Of a stretch of DNA of 64,000 bases, positions 42,538-52,346 are shown piece by piece. The stretch's first letter is position 1. Every line of letters begins with the position of its first letter. The notes below the pieces were generated by a model, which had not been told where the DNA came from, did no database searches, and worked only from the letters and a program-made list of their open reading frames with translations. The translations under genes and the position numbers were made by a program. Source of the DNA: Planctomycetales bacterium (GTDB lineage Bacteria > Planctomycetota > Planctomycetia > Isosphaerales > Isosphaeraceae); NCBI GenBank assembly GCA_027452145.1, contig DAIDHB010000030.1, positions 49,165-113,164 of the forward strand. The letters run 5' to 3'.

Positions 42538-43191
42538 TCAATAATACCGCCGCAAGGTGCCCTCAGCGCGGCGACTGTGGAAGCTGGTTGACTCGCTCCC
42601 CTCCCGGAGGTTTCCACCCGGTGGCCTGAGCCTGGTCAGATCCGGCAGATCGTCCGGGTATCCGAAACTCTGCAAGAAGAGTCGATCGACGCGAGCATCG
42701 TCGGGATGCTCTCGCTTCAGGGCGATGAGATCGAGATAGTAGCATCGCACTCGCACCAGGGACTCGACGTCCAGCCCGAGCTGGTCGATCAGATCCTGGC
42801 CCTCCGCGGTCAGGGCCGCGATCGTGCCGTCACCGCGGACGCGTAGGTGAACCCCGGGCGGGGACGTCGTCGGATCGAGCACATCCACGTCTTGCCTGGC
42901 TGAGTTGCACCTCGTGCACGCGTAGACCATGTTCGCGTAGTCGCAAATGCGGTCGGGGGCTGAGACCTGGGACGCGATGTGATCCACGGAGAACGAGGCA
43001 TGGCGGTCGGGATACCACGCCTCCCGAAAGAGGCAGTAGACGCACCGGAACATGAACTCGTCGCGGAGCCAGGGCTTGAAGGCCTGGTGGTTCGTGTATC
43101 CAACCGGGCCATGCCGACGTTGATGCGCCTCGCGAGGGTAGGCAAAGGGATCGGGCAACTCCTCTCCGACCCCTCCGGTCGGAAAGTTCAT
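42538..43191 (-). CDS. HNH endonuclease domain protein
   Basis: 217 aa. The HNH/zinc core is CVYC (C50, C53), SVDHIAS (D70, H71), YANMVYACTRCNSARQ (N87, C92, C95, N96). The C-terminal half is helical and may be specificity- or partner-binding. Its ATG overlaps the stop of the upstream small gene (43188-43191), so the two are coupled. It sits in the accessory island but has no adjacent ATPase, unlike the HNH gene at 40636. A defence or toxin role is possible; a housekeeping role cannot be excluded. Confidence 0.82.
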   Translation of the reverse strand: MNFPTGGVGEELPDPFAYPREAHQRRHGPVGYTNHQAFKPWLRDEFMFRCVYCLFREAWYPDRHASFSVDHIASQVSAPDRICDYANMVYACTRCNSARQDVDVLDPTTSPPGVHLRVRGDGTIAALTAEGQDLIDQLGLDVESLVRVRCYYLDLIALKREHPDDARVDRLFLQSFGYPDDLPDLTRLRPPGGNLREGSESTSFHSRRAEGTLRRYY

Positions 43192-43481
43192 GGGCTCTCC
43201 CGCAGTCGTTTCAGGCCGTCCTCATCCACGACCGGAGGCGGGAATTTCTCTTCGATCGCGGCGAAGCAAAGGCGCTGGAGCCTCTCGAACTCGGCCTGTT
43301 CCTCCGCGGTCAGCCCTTGCCGATTCTTCTTATGAATGAGCTCGGAACGGCGCCGGTTCATCAAGCCCCATTTTTCTGTCCCAGGGGCCGGGAAGGAGTC
43401 GTCGATTTCGGGGGTGGCCGGCGCATCCAGGTCCCCTGATCTTTTGAGCCTCTCCGCCTGCATGCCGTTCTCCTCTGGCAT
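43188..43481 (-). CDS. Small helical protein, partner of the HNH gene
   Basis: 97 aa, or 91 aa if the ATG at 43463 is used. The core MNRRRSELIHKKNRQGLTAE with EQAEFERLQRLC is a charged helical hairpin of the kind seen in planctomycete hypothetical proteins. Its stop overlaps the HNH start (TGA/ATG at 43188-43191). It could act as a regulator or an immunity-like partner, but no direct evidence supports either. No signal peptide. Confidence 0.6.
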   Translation of the reverse strand: MPEENGMQAERLKRSGDLDAPATPEIDDSFPAPGTEKWGLMNRRRSELIHKKNRQGLTAEEQAEFERLQRLCFAAIEEKFPPPVVDEDGLKRLRESP

Positions 43482-43574
43482 CGAGCCCTGTGGGTCGCCC
43501 GCCCTTCATCCCGCCTCGCGTCACCAGCCTGCATCCGTCAGGCAGGGTGGAGATCGACATCCCTACGTCCTATT

Positions 43575-45110
43575 CTACGCCCAGACGCTCCGATCGAGCG
43601 AACGATAGCCGACCGCCTCGGCGATGTGCTGCGGCTTGATGTCGTCGTGGCCCTCGAGGTCGGCGATCGTCCGCGCCACCCGCAGCACCTTGTCGTGCGC
43701 CCGCGCCGACAACCCCAGGTCCTCCATCGCCGCCTTCAGGATCGCCGCCGCCTCGGGCTTCAGCGAGCAGAACTTCCGCACCTGCCGCGGCGTCATCCGC
43801 CCGTTGACCTGCACCCCCTTGGGCCCGAACCGCCGCGACTGCCGCGCCCGCGCCTCCAGCACCTGCCCGCGCAGCTCGGCCGACGTCGGGCCCGGCGGCA
43901 TCTCGGCGAGCTGGGTGAACGGCACCGCCGGCACCTCGACGTGCAGGTCGATCCGGTCCAGAAGCGGCCCCGAGATCTTCCCCAGGTACTTCTCCACCTG
44001 CGGCGGCGTGCAACTACACGCCCGCCGCGGGTCCGAGCGATACCCGCACGGGCAGGGGTTCATCGCTGCCACCAGGATGAACTCCGCCGGGAACGTCGTG
44101 CTCCGCAGCGCCCGGCTGATCGTCACCGAGCCCTCTTCCAGCGGCTGGCGCAGCACCTCGAGCGTCTTCCGGTTGAACTCGGGCATCTCATCGAGGAACA
44201 AAACCCCCTTATGCGCGAGCGAGATCTCGCCCGGCTGCGGCGTGGTGCCTCCGCCGACCAGGCCCGCGTCGGAGACCGAGTGGTGCGGCGGGCGAAAAGG
44301 GCGGATCGCCATCAGGGGCTGGCCCGGCTTCAACAGGCCCATCGCGCTGTAGATCCGGGTCGTTTCGAGGCTCTCGGCCGGCGTGAGCGGCGGCAGGATC
44401 GTCGGCAGCCGCTTGGCCAGCAGCGTCTTGCCCGTGCCGGGAGGACCGATCATCAGAATATTATGCGAACCCGCCGCGGCGATCAGGAGCGCCCGCTTGG
44501 CGTAGTCCTGCCCCTTGACGTCGACGAAGTCCTCCTCGGTGTGCGAGAGCTGGCGGAAGACCTCGTCGATGTCGACGGCCTGAGGATCGATGTCGAGCTG
44601 GCCCGAGAGATACCCGACGGCCTCGGCCAGGCTGGCGATCGGGATGACGTTGAGGCCCTCGACGACGGCCGCCTCGGGCGCGTTGGCCGCGGGGACGAGC
44701 AGGCCGTCGCGCTTCTCCTCGGCGGCCTGCAAGGCCATGGCCAGGACGCCTCGGATCGGGCGGGTCTCGCCGGTCAGGGCCAGCTCGCCCACCATGGCAA
44801 ACGACCCGGGCCGATCCATCGCCACCTGGCCGCTGCCCAGCAAGAGCCCGATGGCGATCGGCAGGTCGAACCCGCCCGCATCCTTCTTGAGGTCGGCCGG
44901 CGCCAGGTTGATGACAACCCGGTCGACCGGGCGGCGGTATCCCGAGTTCACGATCGCCCGCTCGACGCGGTGCGTGCTCTCCTTGACGGCCGTCTCGGCC
45001 ATTCCGACCAGGATGGTCTTGGGCGCGGTCGAGAACGAGACGTCCACCTCGACCTCGACGGGGGTCGCGTCGATGCCGACGAGCGTGTATGAGGCGAGCT
45101 TCGCGAGCAT
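43575..45110 (-). CDS. YifB-family Mg-chelatase-like AAA ATPase (ComM-like)
   Basis: 511 aa, full length. The N-terminal Lon-protease-like/ChlI domain begins MLAKLASYTLVGIDATPVEV. An AAA module contains Walker A IGPPGTGKTLLAKR and Walker B GVLFLDEMPEF, plus the FRxPHHSVSDAGLVGGG signature. The C-terminal Mg-chelatase-associated part contains CPCGYRSDPRRACSC. ComM-type proteins promote branch migration during integration of transformed DNA, so the best inference is a role in natural transformation or recombination. The ATG at 45110 fixes the N terminus. A shortened paralogous copy lies at 56074-56380. Confidence 0.93.
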   Translation of the reverse strand: MLAKLASYTLVGIDATPVEVEVDVSFSTAPKTILVGMAETAVKESTHRVERAIVNSGYRRPVDRVVINLAPADLKKDAGGFDLPIAIGLLLGSGQVAMDRPGSFAMVGELALTGETRPIRGVLAMALQAAEEKRDGLLVPAANAPEAAVVEGLNVIPIASLAEAVGYLSGQLDIDPQAVDIDEVFRQLSHTEEDFVDVKGQDYAKRALLIAAAGSHNILMIGPPGTGKTLLAKRLPTILPPLTPAESLETTRIYSAMGLLKPGQPLMAIRPFRPPHHSVSDAGLVGGGTTPQPGEISLAHKGVLFLDEMPEFNRKTLEVLRQPLEEGSVTISRALRSTTFPAEFILVAAMNPCPCGYRSDPRRACSCTPPQVEKYLGKISGPLLDRIDLHVEVPAVPFTQLAEMPPGPTSAELRGQVLEARARQSRRFGPKGVQVNGRMTPRQVRKFCSLKPEAAAILKAAMEDLGLSARAHDKVLRVARTIADLEGHDDIKPQHIAEAVGYRSLDRSVWA

Positions 45111-45541
45111 GAGATGCCATCCGCGCCGGGGGCCACGTCGATCGCCGGCCAGGGGCCGTCCATCGTCCCACCCGAGGCCGACCGGGCGGACGCAAGGAAT
45201 TCTACCATGCGTTGATGAACGGTTCAGCGCCCCCGTTGACCGGAATCCACGAACGCCGGCCGAGGCATGAAGCCGGCGCCCGGACAAGCATGCCGGCGGC
45301 ATCGGCTCGGCGGACCTCCCGCCCGCGAAGACCGACCCGAAGTACCCACGGGTGTCGCCCGATGTTGCAGAAACCCAACAAAACTTTGTGAGATTTCACC
45401 CGATGTTCAACATTCCTTGACACTGGCGGGGGGACTGGAAGAACATAGCGGGCATGGCGCCCTCACGGGATTGGGGGCGGCGATGAGGGATTGACGCCGG
45501 CGCGATGCCGCGGGCTGGAACCACCAGGAAGTTGCGAACGT
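45111..45541. other. Intergenic region between yifB and a small gene
   Basis: No coding sequence is supported in 431 bases. Nothing repetitive and no strong promoter was seen. TTGACA occurs at about 45417 without a well-spaced -10. Confidence 0.5.
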
Positions 45542-45772
45542 ATGGGCTCCTCAACAGTCCTCCACCAGATCGACTCGCTCATCGACGAACTGCTCAACGA
45601 TGGTGAGGTCGCGTCATCGACCCTGGCCTCGATGCTGATGGCCGCGCGGGATTCCGTCCGCGACGGCTACCACGTCGCCCTGGCTCGCCGGGTCTGGGAC
45701 GCCAGCAATGACCTGAAGGGGCGCGAGCGCCCCCGGTCGCGCTACCGCGTCGATGTCCCCGCCATCGACTGA
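45542..45772 (+). CDS. Small acidic protein, uncharacterised
   Basis: 76 aa: starts GSSTVLHQIDSLIDELLNDG, ends in a basic segment. The first 50 residues look like a helical hairpin (EVASSTLASMLMAARDSVRD). It has no membrane helix and no recognisable domain. The size and the absence of an overlapping better ORF support a real gene, but the evidence is limited. A short hairpin (GACAGCC / GGCTGTC, 45800-45819) follows the stop. Confidence 0.5.
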   Translation: MGSSTVLHQIDSLIDELLNDGEVASSTLASMLMAARDSVRDGYHVALARRVWDASNDLKGRERPRSRYRVDVPAID

Positions 45773-46275
45773 GCCCCAATCGATCGATCGACTCCGCAGA
45801 CAGCCTGTCTCCGGCTGTCTCCTGACCCGCCGCGCGCCGTTGCGCCTCGCGTCCTCCGGCGAACGCCCAGCCGAGATGCATGATTCTCCCCCGCCTCCCT
45901 GTCCCCTCAGGAAGGCCGGGGTTTTCCTGCTTGTCCTGGGACGTCGTCTCGGGATTCCAGGACCGCGGTAACGCACCGATCCGGGAAAGCCGGCGGTTTG
46001 CCCCAGGTCCTTTCCAGGCAAGCATTAATGCCCCTTCTCTCTTACCAGGAGTCTTCCGGCGACCGGGCGGGTTGGCGGTCGTCCCGGTTCGTCGGAGCGG
46101 GGAGCGTTGACGGATCCGGCGGGCATTGGAGAGTGCGCTCGTGGGCGGGAACGGGAGAATCGGGAGGTTTTCCGATGGACCGGGGGGCTAAGATAGTGCC
46201 GTTCGCAGCCGAGGGCGCCGGCGGCCGGCCCATGAACCCGGTCGGCGCGAAACCAGACCGCGCGAGGTCGATCCG
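45773..46275. other. Intergenic region with a short hairpin
   Basis: About 503 bases without a credible ORF. The only notable structure is the 7-bp hairpin at 45800-45819 after the small gene, a possible terminator without a T-tract. The region before the CNNM-type gene holds TAAGAT at 46190, a possible -10. Confidence 0.45.
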
Positions 46276-47568
46276 ATGCAACCGATCGCTGGGGGAGTCC
46301 TGGTCGTCGCAGGGCTGATCGTGGCCCAGGGCCTGCTGGTCCTGGCGGAGTCAGCCCTGACCGGCGCGCGGAGGTCGCGGCTGAAGGACTGGGCGGCGCG
46401 GGGCGATCGGGGGGCCGAGGCGGCGATCCGGCTGGGCGAGGATCCCCGCCGGTTCGCGCCGGACCTCCGGGCGACGGGGACGTTCCTCGGCACGCTGGCC
46501 GGGGTGTTTTCCGGCTGGGTCCTGGTGCCGGGGTTGGTGCGCCTGGTGTCGCCCGCGGGGTGGCCGTCGCCGATCGAGCAGGCGGTCGCGATCCTCGGCG
46601 TGTCGGCCCTCGTCGCCGTCGGCACGCTGACGATCGCCGGGGCGGTCCCGATCCGCGTGGCGTCACGCGGGCCCGAGGCCGCCGCCCGGCGGCTCGCCCG
46701 GCCCGTCGGGCTGCTGTCGGCCGCGATCCGGCCCCTGGCCGCCGTCTCGGGCGCCGCGATGGACCGGCTTGTGGGCGGCCGGCCCGCCGCCGGGGCCGCC
46801 GTCAGCGAGGAGTCGATCCGCGACCTGATGCGTGTCGGCACCCGCGCCGGGGTCTTCGAGGAAGCCGAGCACGAGATGGTCAAGCGGGTCCTCCGGTTCG
46901 GCGACCGGCGCGCCCGCACCCTGATGACGCCGCGCAACAAGATCGTCTGGATCGACCTGGCCGACCCGCCCGAGGAGATCCGTCGCAAGGTCATCGACAG
47001 CCCCCACTCCCGCTTCCCGGTCTGCGACCAGGGGCTCGACAACCTGCTGGGCATCGTGCACGTCCGGGACCTCCTGGGCCACGGGGGCGACGTCGAGCCG
47101 TTCCGCCTCAAGGGACGGCTGACGATGCCCGTTTTCCTCTACGAGGGGACCCTCGGGCTGAAGATCCTCGAGATGCTCCGCGCCTCCGGCACGCACAGCG
47201 CCGTCGTGCTCGACGAATACGGCACCGTCGAGGGGCTGCTGACGCTCACCGACATCCTCGAGGCGATCGTCGGCGACATCCCCGACCGCTCGGGCGACGA
47301 GGCCCCCCGCGCCAGCCGGCACCCCGACGGCTCGTGGCTGCTCGACGGCCGGCTGCCCATCGACGAGTTCGGTGACCTGCTCGATCGCCCCGACCTGCCC
47401 GGCGGCGACTTTCATACCCTCGCCGGGCTGGTCGTCGCCCACCTCGGCCACATCCCCGGCGTCGGCGAGTCCTTCGACGCCTGGGGCCTGCACGTCACGG
47501 TCGTCGACATGGACGGCAACCGGATCGATCGGCTGCTGGTGCGCCCCGAGGACCGGCCGCGAGGCTGA
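46276..47568 (+). CDS. CNNM/CorC-type transporter with CBS pair and CorC_HlyC domain
   Basis: 430 aa. DUF21-type membrane segments at the N terminus (MQPIAGGVLVVAGLIVAQGL; TLAGVFSGWVLVPGL; AVAILGVSALVAVGTLTIAG) are followed by a CBS-domain pair at about 205-330 (TLMTPRNKIVWIDL; HSAVVLDEYGTVEGLLTLTD). The CorC_HlyC domain at about 345-425 begins DGSWLLDGRLPIDEF. The bacterial family moves or regulates Mg2+ and other divalent cations at the inner membrane. Only about three membrane helices are visible; the DUF21 domain normally has three to four, so this looks complete. Confidence 0.88.
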   Translation: MQPIAGGVLVVAGLIVAQGLLVLAESALTGARRSRLKDWAARGDRGAEAAIRLGEDPRRFAPDLRATGTFLGTLAGVFSGWVLVPGLVRLVSPAGWPSPIEQAVAILGVSALVAVGTLTIAGAVPIRVASRGPEAAARRLARPVGLLSAAIRPLAAVSGAAMDRLVGGRPAAGAAVSEESIRDLMRVGTRAGVFEEAEHEMVKRVLRFGDRRARTLMTPRNKIVWIDLADPPEEIRRKVIDSPHSRFPVCDQGLDNLLGIVHVRDLLGHGGDVEPFRLKGRLTMPVFLYEGTLGLKILEMLRASGTHSAVVLDEYGTVEGLLTLTDILEAIVGDIPDRSGDEAPRASRHPDGSWLLDGRLPIDEFGDLLDRPDLPGGDFHTLAGLVVAHLGHIPGVGESFDAWGLHVTVVDMDGNRIDRLLVRPEDRPRG

Positions 47569-48035
47569 CGACCCAGGAAAGTCGCGGACCAGCCCCGTCG
47601 AACCGAGCGGCCCCCGGCGGCGTAAGCTCACTCAGGGAGGGGCAAAATGATCTTGCCCAGGCCCCGCATATTGACCAGAGCGACAGCGACCTGGAGCCAA
47701 ATCGCCGTCAAGATCGACCCATGCTGAAAATTCCGCCGGTTTCCGGCCGATAAGAGCGTGCCGCGGGCCGGTCGGGGAAGGGAAAACCCGCGATCCGGAG
47801 GCCGGCGTGTTCAGGATGCCAGTCGGGGGAGGGTGTCTTGGCGGGGATCGATTCAGGAATGGCCGCTGCAACTTGGCACGGGCGGTCCTCCTTCGCGTAT
47901 GATAGTTCGATGGGCATCGCCGCCCGCGGCGGGCGGGAGGCGTGCCAAGGGCCCGCGATTCGAGTGAATTCATCGGCCCAGGACGGGATCGGCTCGCCCG
48001 CGCAGCCGCCCGGCCGGCCTGGAAATCATCGACCC
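47569..48035. other. Intergenic region upstream of sucA
   Basis: This 467-base spacer carries a possible promoter at 47873-47903. Near 47628-47730 a minus-strand reading, FQHGSILTAIWLQVAVALVN then MRGLGKIILPLPE, resembles the conserved end of some transposase or membrane protein; it has no start and is at most a remnant. Confidence 0.4.
47873..47903 (+). promoter_or_regulatory. Candidate promoter for sucA
   Basis: TTGGCA (47873-47878) and TATGAT (47898-47903) with a 19-base spacer, which is longer than the ideal 17. The -10 lies 132 bases before the ATG. Weak support. Confidence 0.3.
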
Positions 48036-50810
48036 ATGGAACGCGCGACCGTTGCCAATCGGTGGAACGTGGACCTGATCGAGGACTACTACGGACGATG
48101 GCGCCAGGATCCGGCGTCGGTCGACGAGTCCTGGCGGGTCTTCTTCGAGGGATACGAGCTGGGCCAGCAGGGCGGCGGTGGCGGCCCGGGCCCCGCGTCG
48201 GTGGACATCGACGCGGCGAGGGCGCAGGCGGCCGTCACGCGGCTGGTCGACGCCTATCGCGAGCTGGGCCACTACCTGGCCGACCTGGACCCCCTTGGCC
48301 TGACGCCCAGGCGCGAGTCGCACGAGCTGCTGGAGCCCTCGGCCTTCGGGCTGGGCGAGGCCGACCTCGACCGCGTCTTCTACAGCAGGTCGTTCGGCGA
48401 CGCCTCGGGGTCCGCGACGCTCCGCGACCTGATCGCGTCGCTGCGCCAGACGTACTGCCAGACGATCGGCGTCGAGTTCATGCATATCCGCGACACGGCC
48501 GTCCGCGACTGGCTGCTCGAGCGGATGGAGCCGACCCGCAACCACCCGGCTTTTGACATCCGCAAGAAGCGGCGGATCGTCTACAAGCTCAACGCGGCCG
48601 AGCTGTTCGAGACGTTCCTCCACCGCAATTACGTGGGGCAGAAGCGGTTCTCGCTCGAGGGGGGCGAGATGCTGATCCCGCTTCTGGACGCGATCATCGA
48701 GCGGGCGGGGTCGATCGGCGGCGTCCGCGAGATCGTCATGGGGATGCCGCACCGCGGCCGGCTCAACGTGCTGGCGAATATCCTGCACAAGCCGTATGGC
48801 GTGATCTTCAACGAGTTCCAGGGGAGCCGGCCCGAGAGCGTCGGCGGCGACGGCGACGTGAAGTACCACCTCGGCTTCTCGGCCGAGCACGTCACGGCCG
48901 ACAAGAACCGGGTCCACCTGACGCTCACGCCCAACCCCAGCCACCTCGAGGCCGTCAACCCGGTGGTCGAGGGGCGGATGCGGTCGAAGCAGCGGCGGTT
49001 CAAGGACAAGGACCGGAAGATCGGCCTGCCGATTTTGATCCACGGCGACGCCGCGTTCGCCGGCCAGGGGCTGGTCGCCGAGACGCTGAATCTCTCGCAG
49101 CTCGCCGGGTATCGCACCGGCGGCACGATCCACATCGTGGTGAACAACCAGATCGGATTCACCACGTCGCCCAGCGACGGCCGGTCGACGAAGTATTGCA
49201 CCGACGTCGCCAAGATGATCGAGGTCCCGATCTTCCACGTCAACGGCGAGGATGCCGAGGCCGTCGTGGCGGTCGCCGAGCTGGCGATCGACTTCCGCCA
49301 GGCGTTCGGCAAGGACGTCGTCATCGACATGATCTGCTACCGCCGGCACGGCCACAACGAGGGGGACGAGCCGAGCTTCACCCAGCCCCTGATGTACGAC
49401 CGGATCAAGGACCGGATCACCGTCCGCGACGTGTATACCAAGCAGCTCGTCGAGCGCGGCGAGCTCTCGAGCGAGGAGGCCGAGACGATCGCCGAGACGT
49501 TCGAGGAGCGGCTGCGCGAGGTCTTCGAGGAGGTCCGCAAGGGCGGCGTGGACCCGCAGCCGCACTACGGCTTCCACGGCGCCTGGTCGGGCCTGACGAA
49601 TCGGTATTCGTTCGCCCCGGTCGACACGGGCGTCTCGTTCGAGACGCTCCGCGAGATCGCCGAGCGCGCCACCACCCCGCCGCCGGGCGTGACGGTCAAC
49701 CCCAAGCTGCTGCGGCTGCTGTCGGTCCGGCAGAAGTCCGTCACCGAGAAGGGCGGGCTCGACTGGGGCACGGCCGAGATGCTCGCCTTCGGCAGCCTGC
49801 TGTGGGAGGGCACGCCGGTCCGATTGAGCGGCCAGGACAGCCGGCGCGGGACGTTCAGCCAGCGGCACTCGGTGCTGGTCGACGCCAACACCGGCGAGCG
49901 GCACATCCCCCTGAACCGCCTCCGCGACGGCCAGGCCGAGTACTGCGTCTACGACAGCCTGCTCTCCGAGGCCGCCGTGCTGGGCTTCGACTACGGCTAC
50001 TCGCTGGATGAGCCCCACATGCTCATCATGTGGGAGGCGCAGTTCGGCGACTTCGCCAACGGCGCCCAGGTGATCATCGACCAGTTCGTCGCGTCGGCCG
50101 AGTCCAAGTGGGGCCGCGCCAGCGGACTGGTGATGCTCCTGCCCCACGGCTACGAGGGACAGGGGCCCGAGCACTCCAGCGCCCGGCTCGAGCGGTTCCT
50201 CCAGCTCTGCGCCGAGGAGAACATCCAGGTCGCCGTGCCGACCACGCCGGCGCAGTATTTCCACCTGCTCCGCCGGCAGGTCCGCCGCGACTTCCGCAAG
50301 CCCCTGGTCGTGATGACGCCCAAGAGCCTGCTGCGGCACAAGATGGCCGTCTCGCCGGTGGACCACCTGGTCGTCGGGAACTTCCACGACGTCCTGGACG
50401 ACCCGTCCGCCCCCGAGCGCGCCCGCCGCGTGCTCCTGTGCTCGGGCAAGATCTACTACGACCTGCTCGCCCGCCAGACCGAGGTCGGCGCCCGGGACGT
50501 GGCCATCATCCGGATCGAGCAGCTCTACCCCTGGCCGCTGGAGGAGCTCAAGGCCATCCTCGACCGCTATCGCTCGGCCCGCGAGTGGTTCTGGGTCCAG
50601 GAGGAGTCGCAGAACATGGGCGCCTGGGCCTTTGTGGCGCCCCGGCTCCAGGAGCTCCTGGGCGAGTCGGCCGTCTACGTCGGCCGCGATGCCAGCGCCA
50701 GCCCCGCCACCGGGTCCAAGATGGTCCACGACCGCGAGCAGGCCGAGATCGTCGAGGCCGCCGTCGGCGGTGCCGCGGTGCCGCATCTCGTCTCGGCTTC
50801 GGGGAAGTGA
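48036..50810 (+). CDS. sucA: 2-oxoglutarate dehydrogenase E1 component
   Basis: 924 aa, normal length. ThDP-dependent decarboxylase of the TCA cycle that oxidises 2-oxoglutarate and transfers the succinyl group to SucB. Visible family features are the N-terminal MERATVANRWNVDLIEDYYG, the MPHRGRLNVL motif, HLTLTPNPSHLEAVNPVVEG, the ThDP-binding GDAAFAGQGLVAETLNLSQL with VNNQIGFTTS, and the C-terminal LYPWPLEELKAIL. The ATG at 48036 starts the conserved N-terminal helix; in-frame upstream starts exist but do not resemble the family. sucB begins about 186 bases downstream on the same strand, separated by a heptamer-repeat element. The lpd gene for E3 is not in this window. Confidence 0.96.
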   Translation: MERATVANRWNVDLIEDYYGRWRQDPASVDESWRVFFEGYELGQQGGGGGPGPASVDIDAARAQAAVTRLVDAYRELGHYLADLDPLGLTPRRESHELLEPSAFGLGEADLDRVFYSRSFGDASGSATLRDLIASLRQTYCQTIGVEFMHIRDTAVRDWLLERMEPTRNHPAFDIRKKRRIVYKLNAAELFETFLHRNYVGQKRFSLEGGEMLIPLLDAIIERAGSIGGVREIVMGMPHRGRLNVLANILHKPYGVIFNEFQGSRPESVGGDGDVKYHLGFSAEHVTADKNRVHLTLTPNPSHLEAVNPVVEGRMRSKQRRFKDKDRKIGLPILIHGDAAFAGQGLVAETLNLSQLAGYRTGGTIHIVVNNQIGFTTSPSDGRSTKYCTDVAKMIEVPIFHVNGEDAEAVVAVAELAIDFRQAFGKDVVIDMICYRRHGHNEGDEPSFTQPLMYDRIKDRITVRDVYTKQLVERGELSSEEAETIAETFEERLREVFEEVRKGGVDPQPHYGFHGAWSGLTNRYSFAPVDTGVSFETLREIAERATTPPPGVTVNPKLLRLLSVRQKSVTEKGGLDWGTAEMLAFGSLLWEGTPVRLSGQDSRRGTFSQRHSVLVDANTGERHIPLNRLRDGQAEYCVYDSLLSEAAVLGFDYGYSLDEPHMLIMWEAQFGDFANGAQVIIDQFVASAESKWGRASGLVMLLPHGYEGQGPEHSSARLERFLQLCAEENIQVAVPTTPAQYFHLLRRQVRRDFRKPLVVMTPKSLLRHKMAVSPVDHLVVGNFHDVLDDPSAPERARRVLLCSGKIYYDLLARQTEVGARDVAIIRIEQLYPWPLEELKAILDRYRSAREWFWVQEESQNMGAWAFVAPRLQELLGESAVYVGRDASASPATGSKMVHDREQAEIVEAAVGGAAVPHLVSASGK

Positions 50811-50816
50811 GTGGTT

Positions 50817-50976
50817 GGTGGTCAGTGGTCAGTGGTCAGTGGTCAGCTTTTGGTGTTCCGCCCGGCCGAGAAGGTCAATCGCGCGGGAGGTGACGACGTC
50901 ATGAGCAGATAGCAGCCACGCCCCCGCTGTGAAAGCGACGAGGGCACGCACTGACCACTGACCACTGACCACTGAA
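50817..50976. repeat. Heptamer-armed inverted-repeat element between sucA and sucB
   Basis: Left arm: four tandem TGGTCAG units at 50819-50846. Right arm: CTGACCA units at 50951-50971 and a partial one. Bases 50822-50846 and 50951-50975 are perfect 25-bp inverted copies. The 104-base interior has no ORF and no obvious function. A second element of the same design is at 60141-60390. Confidence 0.9.
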
Positions 50977-50996
50977 AAATGAACAAGGACCCCGTC

Positions 50997-52346
50997 ATGT
51001 CCGCAGTCCCGATCAAGGTCCCGAGCGTCGGCGAGTCGATCTCCGAGGGCATCGTGTCGAAGTGGCTCCAGGCTGACGGGGCGACGGTGCAGGCCGGTGA
51101 CCCGCTGCTGGAGCTTGAGACCGACAAGGCCACGAACATCGTGCCGTCGCCGGGCGCGGGCGTCTTGAAGATTGGGGCCGCCGAGGGCGAAACCGTCGCC
51201 ATCGGCGCGACGGTGGGCACCATCGAGCCGGCGGGCGCGGGAGCCGCCGTTCCGGCGAGTTCCGGGGCGAAGCCGGGCCCGGCCGAGGCGGCCGGCGATC
51301 GGCCGAACGGCCAGAAGACCCAGGCCACACCCGTGGCCCCCCCTGACGGTGCAGGTGCAGGTGCTGGTCACGGCGGCGATCGCCCGCTGTCGCCGGCCGT
51401 TCGTCGGATCGTGTCCGAGGAAAATCTCGACGTCAACCGGATCGCCGGCACCGGGCCCGGCGGGCGGATCACCAAGGAGGACGTGCTGACCTCGGTGGGC
51501 ACCGCGGGCCCCGCGGCGCCGGCCGCGACGGGCACGGCGACCGCTCCCGCGGCTCCCGCCCGGACGGCCACGCCCTGGCCGAAGGGACACGAGACGCCCC
51601 AGGCCCGCACGGCTCCTGCTCCGGCGACCGCGCCCGCGGCGCCGGGATCCCGCGAGACCCGCCAGCGCATGAGCGGGCTGCGGCAGAAGATCGCCCAGCG
51701 CCTGGTCGAGGCGCAGCAGACCGCCGCGATCCTCACGACCTTCAACGAAGCCGACATGTCCCGGATCATGGAGCTGCGCGCCCGCTACAAGGAGTCGTTC
51801 CAGAAGAAGCACGGCGTCGCGCTCGGCTTCATGTCGTTCTTCGTCAAGGCGTCGATCGAGGCCCTGCGGGCGTTCCCCGCGGTGAACGGCCGGATCGACG
51901 GGACCGAGATCGTCTATCAGAACTATTTCGACATCGGCGTCGCCGTCAGCACCGACAAGGGCCTGATGGTCCCCGTGATCCGCGACGCCGACCGCCTGTC
52001 GTTCGCCGCCATCGAGAAGGCCATCGGCGCCTATGCGACCAGGGCCCGCGAGGGGACCATCTCGGTGGACGACCTCCGCGGTGGCACGTTCAGGATCACC
52101 AACGGCGGAATCTTCGGCTCGATGCTGTCGACCCCGATCCTCAACCCGCCGCAGAGCGGCATCCTCGGGATGCACTCCATCAAGAAGCGGCCCGTGGTGG
52201 TCGACGACCAGATCGTCATCCGCCCGATGATGTACCTGGCCCTCTCGTACGACCACCGGCTCATCGACGGCCGCGAGGCCGTCAGCTTTCTGGTCCGCAT
52301 CAAGGACTGCCTCGAGGACCCCGAGCGGCTCATGCTGGAGGTCTGA
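50997..52346 (+). CDS. sucB: Dihydrolipoamide succinyltransferase, E2 of 2-oxoglutarate dehydrogenase
   Basis: 449 aa. Transfers the succinyl group from E1 to CoA. The N-terminal lipoyl domain has the lipoylated lysine in ELETDKATN (near residue 43). An Ala/Pro/Gly-rich linker follows, including [16 protein letters not shown] encoded by hexanucleotide-like repeats. The peripheral subunit-binding domain is about 125-165 ([20 protein letters not shown]). The catalytic domain ends with [13 protein letters not shown] (HxxxDG). The ATG at 50997 follows AAGGA; an ATG at 50979 (six residues longer) lacks a ribosome-binding site and lies next to the right arm of the repeat element. Confidence 0.95.
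   Translation: MSAVPIKVPSVGESISEGIVSKWLQADGATVQAGDPLLELETDKATNIVPSPGAGVLKIGAAEGETVAIGATVGTIEPAGAGAAVPASSGAKPGPAEAAGDRPNGQKTQATPVAPPDGAGAGAGHGGDRPLSPAVRRIVSEENLDVNRIAGTGPGGRITKEDVLTSVGTAGPAAPAATGTATAPAAPARTATPWPKGHETPQARTAPAPATAPAAPGSRETRQRMSGLRQKIAQRLVEAQQTAAILTTFNEADMSRIMELRARYKESFQKKHGVALGFMSFFVKASIEALRAFPAVNGRIDGTEIVYQNYFDIGVAVSTDKGLMVPVIRDADRLSFAAIEKAIGAYATRAREGTISVDDLRGGTFRITNGGIFGSMLSTPILNPPQSGILGMHSIKKRPVVVDDQIVIRPMMYLALSYDHRLIDGREAVSFLVRIKDCLEDPERLMLEV

Noticed and set aside
45417..45450. Promoter with TTGACA upstream of the small gene at 45542
   Set aside because: No -10-like hexamer at 16-18 bases; the best one is at 19 bases and poor.
47970..50786. Very long open frame antisense to sucA (and similar ones antisense to the PSD1, RND pump and ECF-WD40 genes)
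   Set aside because: High GC makes stop codons rare on the opposite strand; the sense proteins have clear motifs, while the antisense readings are His/Asp/Gly/Arg-rich without domains.
50817..50976. CRISPR-like array at the TGGTCAG repeats
   Set aside because: The unit is 7 bases, there are no spacers, and the arms are inverted rather than direct repeats.
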